This document shows positions 1 through 6,652 of a DNA stretch of 11,245 nt, piece by piece (position 1 is the first letter of the stretch; each line of letters starts with the position of its first letter). The translations under genes were made by a program, and so were the position numbers. The DNA is from a bacterium (GTDB taxonomy: Bacteria; Spirochaetota; UBA4802; UBA5550), in NCBI GenBank assembly GCA_024224995.1, contig JAAENB010000230.1:1-11245 (forward strand), in the 5' to 3' direction. The notes beneath the pieces are model-generated. The model had not been told where the DNA came from. It did no database searches and saw only the letters and a list, made by a program, of their open reading frames with translations.

Positions 1-65
1 CGACTTGCGAGCAGGAGCTAATTATTTTAGTGAAAACTAGATAAATTAACGACTACCTCATTTTT

Positions 66-90
66 GCCTGCCGGAAAACATCCGGCAGGC
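66..90. repeat. Perfect 10-bp hairpin upstream of the nuclease operon
   Basis: Arms 66-75 and 81-90 are perfect reverse complements (GCCTGCCGGA / TCCGGCAGGC) around a 5-nt loop. There is no T-run after the stem on either strand (TTTTT lies before it on the plus strand), so it is not a standard intrinsic terminator. A C-rich tract follows at 92-112. It may be a REP-like repeat or the 3' end structure of a gene lying to the left. Nothing else is recognisable in 1-181; the reading frame entering from the left edge and closing at 38-40 is too short to assign. Confidence 0.6.
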
Positions 91-181
91 ACCCCTCCCC
101 AAATTTCCCCCCACAACAAATATTTTGATTGAAATATTTCCCAATAAACCGGCAATATCCGGGAATAAATACTTAAAAGAA

Positions 182-210
182 TTGCATAATATTCAAGTAA
201 ATCGTATAAT
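182..210 (+). promoter_or_regulatory. Candidate sigma70 promoter of the nuclease-like operon
   Basis: A perfect -10 TATAAT at 205-210 lies 17 nt after TTGCAT (182-187), which matches only the TTG half of the -35 consensus. The region is AT-rich and sits 38 nt before the ATG at 248. No good Shine-Dalgarno is seen before that ATG: the AAGG at about 228-231 is too far away. Confidence 0.45.
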
Positions 211-247
211 TTATCGACAATAAAAAAAAGGCTCATTTTTTATATAT

Positions 248-1381
248 ATGAATAACGAAATTAAAATACTACTGGCATCGGACGTCCATCTTGGCCTTTC
301 TCATTCAGAGCTCAAGCTGCCTCCGGCAAAACGGGAAGAAACCTTTAAAAATATCACCTCCCTGGCAAAAGAGTACGATATCTTTCTAATCGGCGGGGAT
401 CTTCTTAATGCTTCGGACATTGACGAAAAAAATATCGACCTTATTAAATCGGAATTCAAAAACCTGAGAGATAATAATACGGAAATACTCTATACTCCGG
501 GTACCGCGGAGCTTAATACTGCCGGGGCCGTCCCTCCCCTTTTATTCGATCTCAATGCTTCCTATGTATTCTCCAATCCGGCCTATCCATCGCCATTTAC
601 CTACACAAAAGATGAGCAAAAAATATACATATACGGCATTCCAGCTTCGGAAGAGCACGATATCTCTGAGATAAAAAAAGCATCAAGCGACGGTTTTCAC
701 ATTGGTCTCTTCCATATTGATATCAACAATGATAAACAGGAGTCCGGGCCTGTTTTTACGCTAAAAAAGAACAGGATCAAGCAGCTGGACCTCGACTTTT
801 ACGCTCTTGGCCATAATCATAATTTTAAAATGTTCAAAGCTGTTGACCGTATTATTGGCGCCTATCCCGGCAGTCCGCAAGCAGCGTCTCCCGGTGAGAC
901 CGGGGACCGGTATGTACTTTCCATCAATATTAGAGACAATAAAATAAGTCATATAAAGCGCGTTCCCGTTAATTCAATAAAGCTCATGAGCAATGAAATT
1001 GACTGCTCGGAAATTGAAAGCCAGGATCAAATCCTGGATATCCTTGAAAAGAACTGCTCTCCAAAAGCAATACAGCAACTGATCCTTACGGGGAAAAGAA
1101 CCTTTCCCCTTGATCTTGAAAAAATCAAAAGCTGCGGCGACAGGTTTTTCGATCTGGAAATTTTAGACAGGTCCGTCTTCTCTATTGACAGTTTAATAGA
1201 ACAATACAGCAGTGAAGACACAACACGGGGAGAGTTCTTTTCCATTCTCCGGGAGGAAATCAATAAGAATAATATTCCCGGGGAAATTGACCCGGAGCAC
1301 CTCTCCACCCCCTTATCGATAATGACAAAAAAGGGAGTGAGTTCCCTGGAGGAATGGCTATGCGATTTAATGAATGCGTAG
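248..1381 (+). CDS. SbcD/YhaO-like metallophosphoesterase with degenerate motif III
   Basis: Calcineurin-like phosphoesterase of the SbcD/Mre11/YhaO type, 377 aa; this family forms the nuclease half of DNA-end-processing complexes with an SbcC/Rad50-type ATPase. Visible metal-site motifs are D12-V-H14, GGD51, F-H156, and G-H189-N-H191, followed by the family-typical YPGS (206-209). The usual motif III, GNHD/E, reads G85-T-A-E88, so the metal-binding Asn and the catalytic His are both absent; D51 is followed by LLN rather than LFD. Residues after about 230 form the capping and partner-binding part. It overlaps the downstream ATPase gene, which supports a paired function. By inference, catalysis is altered or lost, or a different residue has taken over. 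The family call is firm; activity is uncertain. Confidence 0.85.
   Translation: MNNEIKILLASDVHLGLSHSELKLPPAKREETFKNITSLAKEYDIFLIGGDLLNASDIDEKNIDLIKSEFKNLRDNNTEILYTPGTAELNTAGAVPPLLFDLNASYVFSNPAYPSPFTYTKDEQKIYIYGIPASEEHDISEIKKASSDGFHIGLFHIDINNDKQESGPVFTLKKNRIKQLDLDFYALGHNHNFKMFKAVDRIIGAYPGSPQAASPGETGDRYVLSINIRDNKISHIKRVPVNSIKLMSNEIDCSEIESQDQILDILEKNCSPKAIQQLILTGKRTFPLDLEKIKSCGDRFFDLEILDRSVFSIDSLIEQYSSEDTTRGEFFSILREEINKNNIPGEIDPEHLSTPLSIMTKKGVSSLEEWLCDLMNA
1348..1352 (+). promoter_or_regulatory. Shine-Dalgarno that decides the start of the ATPase gene
   Basis: GGAGG here lies 7 nt before the ATG at 1360 but only 1 nt before the ATG at 1354. The second ATG is therefore the likely start, and the site lies inside the coding region of the upstream phosphoesterase gene. 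Confidence 0.7.
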
Positions 1382-3537
1382 CATCTATCCCCGGGCTGCT
1401 CGAGAACATAACTCTTGATCTTAGTGAAAAGATTGTGGTTATTAGCGGCAAAAACAGCTCCGGTAAAAGTCTCATGGCAAAAGGCCTTATTGACGGAATC
1501 TGGCGGACCTTCTCCAATACGGAACTGGTTTCCCCTGATAAATGGAATTCCATGTACCTGGATATTCTCTTCTCTCTCCGGCCCGAAGAACACTATCGTT
1601 TCATTAATAATAACTCAAAATCATTCAGCATCCGGTCCATTACGGAAAATCATGAAACCGAGATCTATTCGGAAAATCTTGAGAACAGCCCTGAAGATCC
1701 GGACGAGGCCGCCGGGAACAAAGAAAACAACACCATAATCAAAGAGCGGTTCCGGAATGAAGCCCTGGTTAACTTTCTTGAACAGATCGATATGCAGACA
1801 TTTTTAAGCGCTTCTTTTGTCCCCTCTCCATCGGACCTGGAAAAAGATCCCGCTATGGACTTCAAAAAAATCTCCGCCATTATCCTGGAAGACAACACGC
1901 GCTTCTATGATCTGTACAAAGAATTTAATAACACCTTTAACGATAAAAAAGAAGATAAGCTTTCCCTTGAAGTCAAAAAACAGGAAAAGATGCTCAAAGA
2001 GTTTAACAAAGAAATTGAACTCATCGGCATCCGGAACTCCCGGTCCCATAAACTCACTACGGAAAAAAAGACCATAAAAAAAGAGATTACGGCCCTCTCC
2101 CGAAAACTGGACTCTCTAACAAAGCAGAATCATACCCTTCTTACGATTAAAGAAGACCTGGAGAAAATTGATATTCTTACCAGTGACTTAAGAATTATAA
2201 AAAAAGAAATTGAGGAAGAACAGGGGAATATTAACAATATTGCCGGAGAAGAGAAAGAGATAAAAAAGCTCTTCCCCCAATTTAAAAATATTGGTTTGAA
2301 AGAAACTTTTAAGCTCGACAAACTACAGGATATTTTTAGTGAGATCCGGAATATTAATGAAAAGATTGATTCTTTTTATTATCTAAAAGAACAAAGGCTG
2401 GGAAAACTAAAAAAAACAGCTTTTGTTATTAACATTGCCGCTATTAGCGCCATTATATCGATTTTTTACAAGAACAACTTCTCTTTTAAGCAGGATTTTA
2501 TTTTATTAATGTCTCTTCTCGGTTTTCCCCTGGCCTTTACTCCCGCTATTTTTCTTTATTCTTTTATCGCTTTCAGAAGTAAAAAGCTCGAAAAAATGAA
2601 AGCCGAAAAAGAGTCCCTGCAAAAGAAACTTTCCACTCTTCTGGACAAAAGCGGTATTGAGCTTATTGGCTATAAGCTGAGTGAAATTTACGAATTTCTG
2701 CTCCAGTATTTCGAAGATTATGTTGAATATTCCGAAAGGATTCAGGAACTGGCTGTTTTAAAAGAGGGACTTAAAAATAAAGATCATTTTAAGACCAGGA
2801 AAAAAGATCTGGCGGAATTAAAAGAAAAAGAAGAAACCCTGAAGAAAAAGATTAACGACAATATAAAATATTTGAATAGTGAAACGAATAACGAAATTAT
2901 AATTGAACATAATATTGAAAATATTGATGATATTATCCTGTCGAATAAAAATGAGATTGAATTAACCGGGAAAGAGATAGACAATAAAAAGAATATTTTA
3001 AAACAGATCGATTCGGATCTATCCCGCGCGGTCGACACCGGTGACGCGAAAGACGTCTTCATCCAAAAAAAGGATACCACGAAAAACATCCTTGAACAGC
3101 TGAATTCCAATCAGCGTACTGTTGAGTTTATCGCGCGGCTATTGACCAGGACCATAGAGCAGCGGGAAGAAAAACAGCTTCGGAAACTGGCTGCTGAGGC
3201 GCTTAACAAATTTAATTTTCTTACCAATAATCAATTTCGGAGCGAGATTGACGAAAATCTTGTCCAACAATTGATACGGGGAAACTCTAACCCTGAAAAT
3301 ATCCCTCCGGCAGTACTCCATTCCCTGCTATTGTCGGTAAAAATTTCTCTTTCCGATTTTTTAACATGCCAGGATCTGGCATTACCATTAATAATTGACG
3401 ATCCTTTTCTATTTATGGATGATGACCGGATCAGCAGGTGTAAAGAACTGGTCTTCCAGGCAGCCGAACAACGACAGGTTATTATTTTTACCCTGCTGAG
3501 AGACAAAAAAGACTGGGGTTCGTACATCGAACTTTAG
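1360..3537 (+). CDS. SbcC/YhaN-like coiled-coil ATPase with two membrane helices
   Basis: Rad50/SbcC-type ABC ATPase, 725 aa from the ATG at 1360, chosen because GGAGG at 1348-1352 has correct spacing only for it. Walker A is G30-KNSSGKS37. Long charged heptad-like coiled coils run from about 190 to 340 and 405 to 590. Between them lie two hydrophobic segments, about 351-371 and 378-403, predicted to cross the membrane, which fits the YhaN branch rather than soluble SbcC. Walker B is LPLIID680-D681-PF, with Asp where SbcC has the catalytic Glu. The ABC signature expected just upstream (LSxGT..Q) is not seen; the region 644-665 reads NPENIPPAVLHS. The coiled coil is shorter than in typical SbcC (about 1000 aa). 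It shares 22 nt with the phosphoesterase gene, so the two are translationally coupled. Likely role: membrane-tethered DNA-end processing or a derived structural function. Confidence 0.8.
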   Translation: MRFNECVASIPGLLENITLDLSEKIVVISGKNSSGKSLMAKGLIDGIWRTFSNTELVSPDKWNSMYLDILFSLRPEEHYRFINNNSKSFSIRSITENHETEIYSENLENSPEDPDEAAGNKENNTIIKERFRNEALVNFLEQIDMQTFLSASFVPSPSDLEKDPAMDFKKISAIILEDNTRFYDLYKEFNNTFNDKKEDKLSLEVKKQEKMLKEFNKEIELIGIRNSRSHKLTTEKKTIKKEITALSRKLDSLTKQNHTLLTIKEDLEKIDILTSDLRIIKKEIEEEQGNINNIAGEEKEIKKLFPQFKNIGLKETFKLDKLQDIFSEIRNINEKIDSFYYLKEQRLGKLKKTAFVINIAAISAIISIFYKNNFSFKQDFILLMSLLGFPLAFTPAIFLYSFIAFRSKKLEKMKAEKESLQKKLSTLLDKSGIELIGYKLSEIYEFLLQYFEDYVEYSERIQELAVLKEGLKNKDHFKTRKKDLAELKEKEETLKKKINDNIKYLNSETNNEIIIEHNIENIDDIILSNKNEIELTGKEIDNKKNILKQIDSDLSRAVDTGDAKDVFIQKKDTTKNILEQLNSNQRTVEFIARLLTRTIEQREEKQLRKLAAEALNKFNFLTNNQFRSEIDENLVQQLIRGNSNPENIPPAVLHSLLLSVKISLSDFLTCQDLALPLIIDDPFLFMDDDRISRCKELVFQAAEQRQVIIFTLLRDKKDWGSYIEL

Positions 3538-3552
3538 ATCATTCGCAAAAAA

Positions 3553-3580
3553 GACTTAAATCGAGACTTAAATAGAGACT
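3553..3580 (+). repeat. Tandem 12-bp repeat in the operon spacer
   Basis: Units 3553-3564 (GACTTAAATCGA) and 3565-3576 (GACTTAAATAGA) differ at one position and are followed by a partial third GACT (3577-3580). They fill most of the 53-nt gap between the ATPase and TPR genes, just before the TPR start. Confidence 0.75.
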
Positions 3581-3590
3581 AATATCACTA

Positions 3591-4571
3591 ATGGATAAAA
3601 ACGGGCAGCTCGTATTTTCAGACGATCCCATGTTAAACGGGATTAACCAGGCGTTTCAGCATATTGAAGAAGGTGACTTCAAGCATGCTGTATATAAGCT
3701 TGATGAATTAATGAATATCAATCCCGATTATCCCGGCCTCATCGAAGGGTATAGAACCGCTAAATTCTGGCTAAATCGTACGAGTAATATCAACAGCCTT
3801 GAAGATGGTAAAAAAACCGCCGATTTTCTTATGACCGAATGGAGCATTTTCGATGAATACGCTTCCGATAAAAACATGACCACCTCTTCGGCCTATAATG
3901 CCGCCATGAAATTCATTTTTTTCAGGGCTTCCGAGCATTATAAAATCGCCTTTCAAAAACAGGAAGATACCACCAACAGCTTCGACCTGCTTCTTAACCT
4001 GGGCGATTGCTTTCTTCGGCTCAAAGAATACAAACATGCTATCGACACCCTGGAGTACGCCCGGAGCTCCTATTCCAGCAACGCACGGCTCCTTTCTATC
4101 CTGGCTGAAGCCTATTTTCATATGGATGATCTTCCCAAATGCCTGCTCCATTTCCGCGAGGCTTTCTTTGTGAATCCTTCGGATATTGACCTGTCCCTGA
4201 TCATGGCGACCCCCATCCATACCCTGGTGGATATCATCAAAGAGAACAGGAAAGATTTTAAAGACGTACGGGAATGGATCCCGGTGTACGGGTTCCTTAC
4301 GGATATTTTTTACGTCCGGAGAAATATCAGCAAGCGCCTTGTTGATACCATTGAGCGGGAGATCTATAACCTGGAAGTTAGCTTCCAGCAGATGAACAAA
4401 GAAGAGATCGACACCAGCAATATTGTGCCCCGCCTTATTAACAAATATCTCTGGATGCTCGATTATTACGAGTTCCAGGTCTACAGCTTTGAAAATATCA
4501 GCCAGATTAAGCAGCGGCTTATTAAAATAGAACGGGAGCTTTTTGAGGAGTATTTTAAGAAGTCGAAGTAA
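3591..4571 (+). CDS. TPR-repeat protein
   Basis: Protein of 326 aa without signal peptide or membrane helix, so probably cytoplasmic. TPR-like helical pairs are visible at about 16-49 (Q-A-F..I-E-E-G-D-F-K-H-A..), 128-160 (L-N-L-G-D-C-F..L-K-E-Y-K-H-A-I-D-T-L) and 161-196 (A-E-A-Y-F-H-M-D-D..L-H-F-R-E-A-F-F-V-N-P). The C-terminal 110 residues are helical and charged with no motif I recognise. It starts 53 nt after the ATPase gene on the same strand with no terminator between them, so cotranscription is likely; no Shine-Dalgarno is seen before the ATG. TPR domains bind other proteins, so a partner or adaptor of the SbcCD-like pair is a reasonable inference, but nothing in the sequence proves it. 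The specific function is unknown. Confidence 0.75.
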   Translation: MDKNGQLVFSDDPMLNGINQAFQHIEEGDFKHAVYKLDELMNINPDYPGLIEGYRTAKFWLNRTSNINSLEDGKKTADFLMTEWSIFDEYASDKNMTTSSAYNAAMKFIFFRASEHYKIAFQKQEDTTNSFDLLLNLGDCFLRLKEYKHAIDTLEYARSSYSSNARLLSILAEAYFHMDDLPKCLLHFREAFFVNPSDIDLSLIMATPIHTLVDIIKENRKDFKDVREWIPVYGFLTDIFYVRRNISKRLVDTIEREIYNLEVSFQQMNKEEIDTSNIVPRLINKYLWMLDYYEFQVYSFENISQIKQRLIKIERELFEEYFKKSK

Positions 4572-4591
4572 GGAGTCTGGGGCCAGGTGCT

Positions 4592-4743
4592 CTCAAGAAA
4601 CTGGATCTTAAACAGGGCCTGTTCCCGAAGATTTTATCCGGGGTTTTGTTCTGTCTCACGGGGTTGAAACCCCGAGCTACAACACGTCGCCCCGCTGGGG
4701 CGATTCTGCCTTGGGTCAGATCAACCAATGATCGACCAATGCC
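4592..4743. repeat. Mosaic palindromic element, copy A
   Basis: A non-coding element 20 nt after the TPR stop codon. The left module at 4592-4628 (AAGAAACT, then TTAAACAGGGC and TGTTCCCG) matches 10853-10889. The right module at 4713-4743 has two tandem 11-mers, 4720-4730 and 4731-4741 (consensus ATCRAYCAATG), and matches 11214-11245. Between them are two palindromes: 4659-4674 (7-bp arms, GA centre) and 4687-4703 (7-bp arms, GCT centre). No transposase is present. It resembles REP/MITE-type non-autonomous repeats; the family is not recognised. Confidence 0.7.
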
Positions 4744-4772
4744 CTGCGGGCGATTCGGTCCCATACCAGAAA

Positions 4773-4819
4773 CACCCCGGAGGGGTGAAGTCATGTAGCC
4801 CGGGGTTTTTAACCCCGGG
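4773..4819. repeat. Two further GC-rich hairpins (REP-like)
   Basis: CACCCC/GGGGTG arms at 4773-4778 and 4782-4787 with a 3-nt centre, then a perfect 9-bp stem at 4799-4807 and 4811-4819 (CCCGGGGTT/AACCCCGGG) with loop TTT. No T-run follows the second stem on the plus strand, but the four successive hairpins from 4659 to 4819 could still stabilise or end the upstream transcript. Such AACCCCGGG-type palindromes recall REP elements moved by REP-associated tyrosine transposases (inference). Confidence 0.65.
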
Positions 4820-4850
4820 TAGCCCCATGCTGAAACCGATCCATGTATAT

Positions 4851-4882
4851 AAACAGTTTCTTATTTTAAATAGAATCTGTTT
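4851..4882. promoter_or_regulatory. Operator-like inverted repeat over a candidate -10
   Basis: Arms 4851-4861 and 4872-4882 (AAACAGTTTCT / AGAATCTGTTT) are reverse complements with one mismatch, around a 10-nt AT-only centre. TAGAAT at 4871-4876 is a fair -10 hexamer without a good -35, and the right arm overlaps it. It lies 30 nt before the start of the small membrane protein, a position suited to a dimeric repressor or activator. An RNA hairpin is the alternative. Confidence 0.4.
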
Positions 4883-4911
4883 CCAAAAATATTATCAGGA
4901 GGGATAGCTTA

Positions 4912-5175
4912 ATGAACCAGGACAAAAAAACGCCCTACTCCACAGGCCAGAGAATTGGTATGATTTGTATTATACTGCTTCTTGCTCCTCTTTTATTTGG
5001 GGTATTTACAAAACTATTCCTGGCGCCTTTTTTACTGTTTGACCTGTTAAAGATCCCTCCCCATTTACGGATACATATATCACGGGCATGCACTATTATC
5101 GCTCTTATTCCTTCAGTTTATACAACGTTCCGGATCTGTAAACAAGTCTGGCCAAAGCGTGCCGTTACTGAGTAA
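4912..5175 (+). CDS. Small integral membrane protein, function unknown
   Basis: An 87-aa protein I do not recognise. A strong Shine-Dalgarno (AGGAGG, 4897-4902) sits 9 nt before the ATG, which makes translation credible. Hydrophobic segments at about 15-31, 33-48 and 56-74 predict two or three membrane helices with a basic C-terminal tail (KQVWPKRA). It is preceded by its own control region and the inverted repeat at 4851-4882. Its last 11 nt overlap the 3' end of the convergent gene at 5165-5659. No catalytic motif is visible; it could be a small transporter subunit or a membrane regulator, but the sequence does not decide. Confidence 0.65.
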   Translation: MNQDKKTPYSTGQRIGMICIILLLAPLLFGVFTKLFLAPFLLFDLLKIPPHLRIHISRACTIIALIPSVYTTFRICKQVWPKRAVTE

Positions 5176-5659
5176 CCCGTTCCCATTTTTCTATACCGCC
5201 GGACCTTGTTGGGTTTAGCTCATCGGCCCTAAACCGGAATTTTTCTTTTACTAATTTATCCAGGAAGGCATTCTTGTTAATAAAGGTGATCTCACTTTCC
5301 CTGGTTACTCCGGACATAACCAGGTCCCGAGAATAATCGGTGCTATCGAAAGGATGTATATTGGTGTACCACAACCACAATCTTCCATCCATATAACTAT
5401 ACTCAAATGAGTCAAACGTATCGTGAGAAAAATAATCATACCCCGCGCAATCATTTCGATAGACTATTTTTAACCCCGTTCCTTTTTCGCACTTCTCTCC
5501 TTTTGAGTCGCACTTGATCCCGGTATTTTTCCAGGTCCCGGCGATGTCACATTTGGAACAATTGAGATAGAAAAAATGGAGCCATAAGAACAGGGCAAGC
5601 GCCAGGAAGAGGATTATGAGGTATATTTTTATGATGATGGGGATTTTAAAATTTTTCAT
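5165..5659 (-). CDS. Membrane-anchored Cys-rich hypothetical protein
   Basis: A 164-aa protein of unrecognised family. The N-terminus is basic (MKNFK) followed by a long hydrophobic stretch at about 6-31, which is an uncleaved signal anchor, so the rest is likely extracytoplasmic. The soluble part has five Cys within the first about 40 residues after the anchor (positions near 34, 37, 49, 56 and 71), suggesting disulfides, and a D-I-A-G-T-W segment like the first strand of lipocalin-like folds (weak). It starts 33 nt after the stop of the 95-aa gene and is probably the last gene of the AT-rich minus-strand cassette. No clear Shine-Dalgarno. It overlaps the convergent small membrane gene by 11 nt. 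Confidence 0.6.
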   Translation of the reverse strand: MKNFKIPIIIKIYLIILFLALALFLWLHFFYLNCSKCDIAGTWKNTGIKCDSKGEKCEKGTGLKIVYRNDCAGYDYFSHDTFDSFEYSYMDGRLWLWYTNIHPFDSTDYSRDLVMSGVTRESEITFINKNAFLDKLVKEKFRFRADELNPTRSGGIEKWERVTQ

Positions 5660-5692
5660 AGATTGGATTCATCAATTATTTTTCTAATTTAT

Positions 5693-5980
5693 TTACGCTA
5701 TATCAATTTTAAAAGAATCCAACTCCGAAATTTCATTGGACACATCATTTCTCTCAAGAAACTTTTCAATCTTCCGCACATCATCAATATAAATTAAACC
5801 ACATTTAAATTTGATTCCTTTCTTTTCATAACAAACCATAATAGGAGGAGAATGAAACTTCGGCCCGAAAAAAGTATAATATTCATCAGGGGTAAGTTGT
5901 TTTTTATGGCACTCTACTGAAAAACCTTCAAGAGAATCTATAAATGATAATATTTCACTGAAATCATATACGCGAGACAT
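5693..5980 (-). CDS. Hypothetical protein, second gene of an AT-rich pair
   Basis: A 95-aa soluble protein that I do not recognise. It starts 3 nt after the stop of the upstream 198-aa gene, with no visible Shine-Dalgarno of its own, so translational coupling is likely. It has a central aromatic, Cys-containing region (two Cys in short beta-like stretches) and an acidic C-terminus. The pairing with a HicB-like first gene suggests a toxin-antitoxin-like or regulator-effector pair, but no HicA-type double-stranded-RNA-binding motif or catalytic His is seen, so this stays a hypothesis. Confidence 0.6.
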   Translation of the reverse strand: MSRVYDFSEILSFIDSLEGFSVECHKKQLTPDEYYTFFGPKFHSPPIMVCYEKKGIKFKCGLIYIDDVRKIEKFLERNDVSNEISELDSFKIDIA

Positions 5981-5983
5981 TAA

Positions 5984-6580
5984 TTACGAAACCATTTCTA
6001 AACGATATTCACTCGGAAGCACGGAGAGTAGAGTATTTACTAAATATTGGGCTTCATCGGGAGAGGCTGATTGAATTTGCTCAAGAATGTGTTTCAGTTT
6101 TGAAAAAGTTGTTTCCGATAAATTTGAAAATTTATAATCGGATGATTCTATGTCCGATAGTTGTTCACTATTGGTTTTATCTCTATTAATTACTTCCTTT
6201 AATTCGTCTAAGTCTTTGTTCTTAACTTCTTCAATAGATTTTTTTAATGATTCGATTTTATTTTTTGCATGTAAATTATTAAACATTTCCCATAAAGCAG
6301 GATCAGTCACTCTGTTTTCATACATCTTATCCAGTGAATCATTTTGCAATAAAGCAATAATTTGAAAAACCACCATTTCACAAATTCTGCTATATACATT
6401 CTCGATAGCCTGCTGATTCTCTTGCTGTTCGGAATACGCATGGATATCGAAATCCAGGCAATGGCCAACCATTACGCCATCATCTCTTCTGTGCATTAAA
6501 ATATGAAGATTTGGAAGGTTTAATAATCTGCTTTGAGAAAGAGCCTCTACCGCTATTAATTCACCAGTGATATGATTCAT
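5984..6580 (-). CDS. Hypothetical protein with a HicB-like N-terminal part
   Basis: A 198-aa protein. Residues about 24-70 (N-L-H-I-L-M-H-R-R-D-D-G-V-M-V-G-H-C-L-D-F-D-I-H-A-Y-S-E, then a helix with AIENV) resemble the short beta-beta-beta-alpha unit of HicB-type antitoxins, in which a DG turn is followed by a C-x-D element; the match is by eye and modest. Residues about 105-140 are a charged coiled-coil-like helix, followed by a further helical region. There is no DNA-binding helix-turn-helix I can point to. A good Shine-Dalgarno (AAGGTGGAG, complement of 6588-6596) lies 7 nt before the ATG, and a good promoter sits at 6613-6641. It is the first gene of a tight pair with the 95-aa gene. Codon and base use are AT-richer than the flanking genes, which hints at horizontal acquisition. 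Confidence 0.65.
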   Translation of the reverse strand: MNHITGELIAVEALSQSRLLNLPNLHILMHRRDDGVMVGHCLDFDIHAYSEQQENQQAIENVYSRICEMVVFQIIALLQNDSLDKMYENRVTDPALWEMFNNLHAKNKIESLKKSIEEVKNKDLDELKEVINRDKTNSEQLSDIESSDYKFSNLSETTFSKLKHILEQIQSASPDEAQYLVNTLLSVLPSEYRLEMVS

Positions 6581-6612
6581 ATATAAACTCCACCTTGCGC
6601 TTAAGTAATTAC

Positions 6613-6641
6613 AAGATAAAAAAACACTACATAAAAGTCAA
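6613..6641 (-). promoter_or_regulatory. Sigma70-type promoter of the AT-rich cassette
   Basis: Reading the minus strand, TTGACT (complement of 6636-6641) is followed after exactly 17 nt by TATCTT (complement of 6613-6618). It lies between the stop of the metallo-beta-lactamase/CNB gene and the Shine-Dalgarno of the 198-aa gene, so the cassette does not depend on read-through from that gene. Confidence 0.6.
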
Positions 6642-6652
6642 GTACTTTTCCC

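Noticed and set aside
66..90. Intrinsic terminator
   Set aside because: The stem is strong but no T-run follows it on either strand.
1354..1359. ATG at 1354 as the ATPase start
   Set aside because: It is only 1 nt from GGAGG, too close for initiation; the ATG at 1360 has a 7-nt spacing.
1027..1593. 188-codon open frame on the minus strand
   Set aside because: It lies wholly across the phosphoesterase and ATPase genes, which have clear family motifs on the plus strand, and its translation shows no motif.
3771..4220. 149-codon open frame on the minus strand
   Set aside because: It is antisense to the TPR gene and has no recognisable domain or ribosome-binding site.
4555..4794. 79-codon minus-strand open frame
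   Set aside because: It reads through the hairpin array of copy A; the composition is repeat-derived.
5165..5175. 11-nt convergent overlap of two genes as a regulatory antisense arrangement
   Set aside because: Short tail overlaps of convergent genes are common and nothing else here suggests antisense control.
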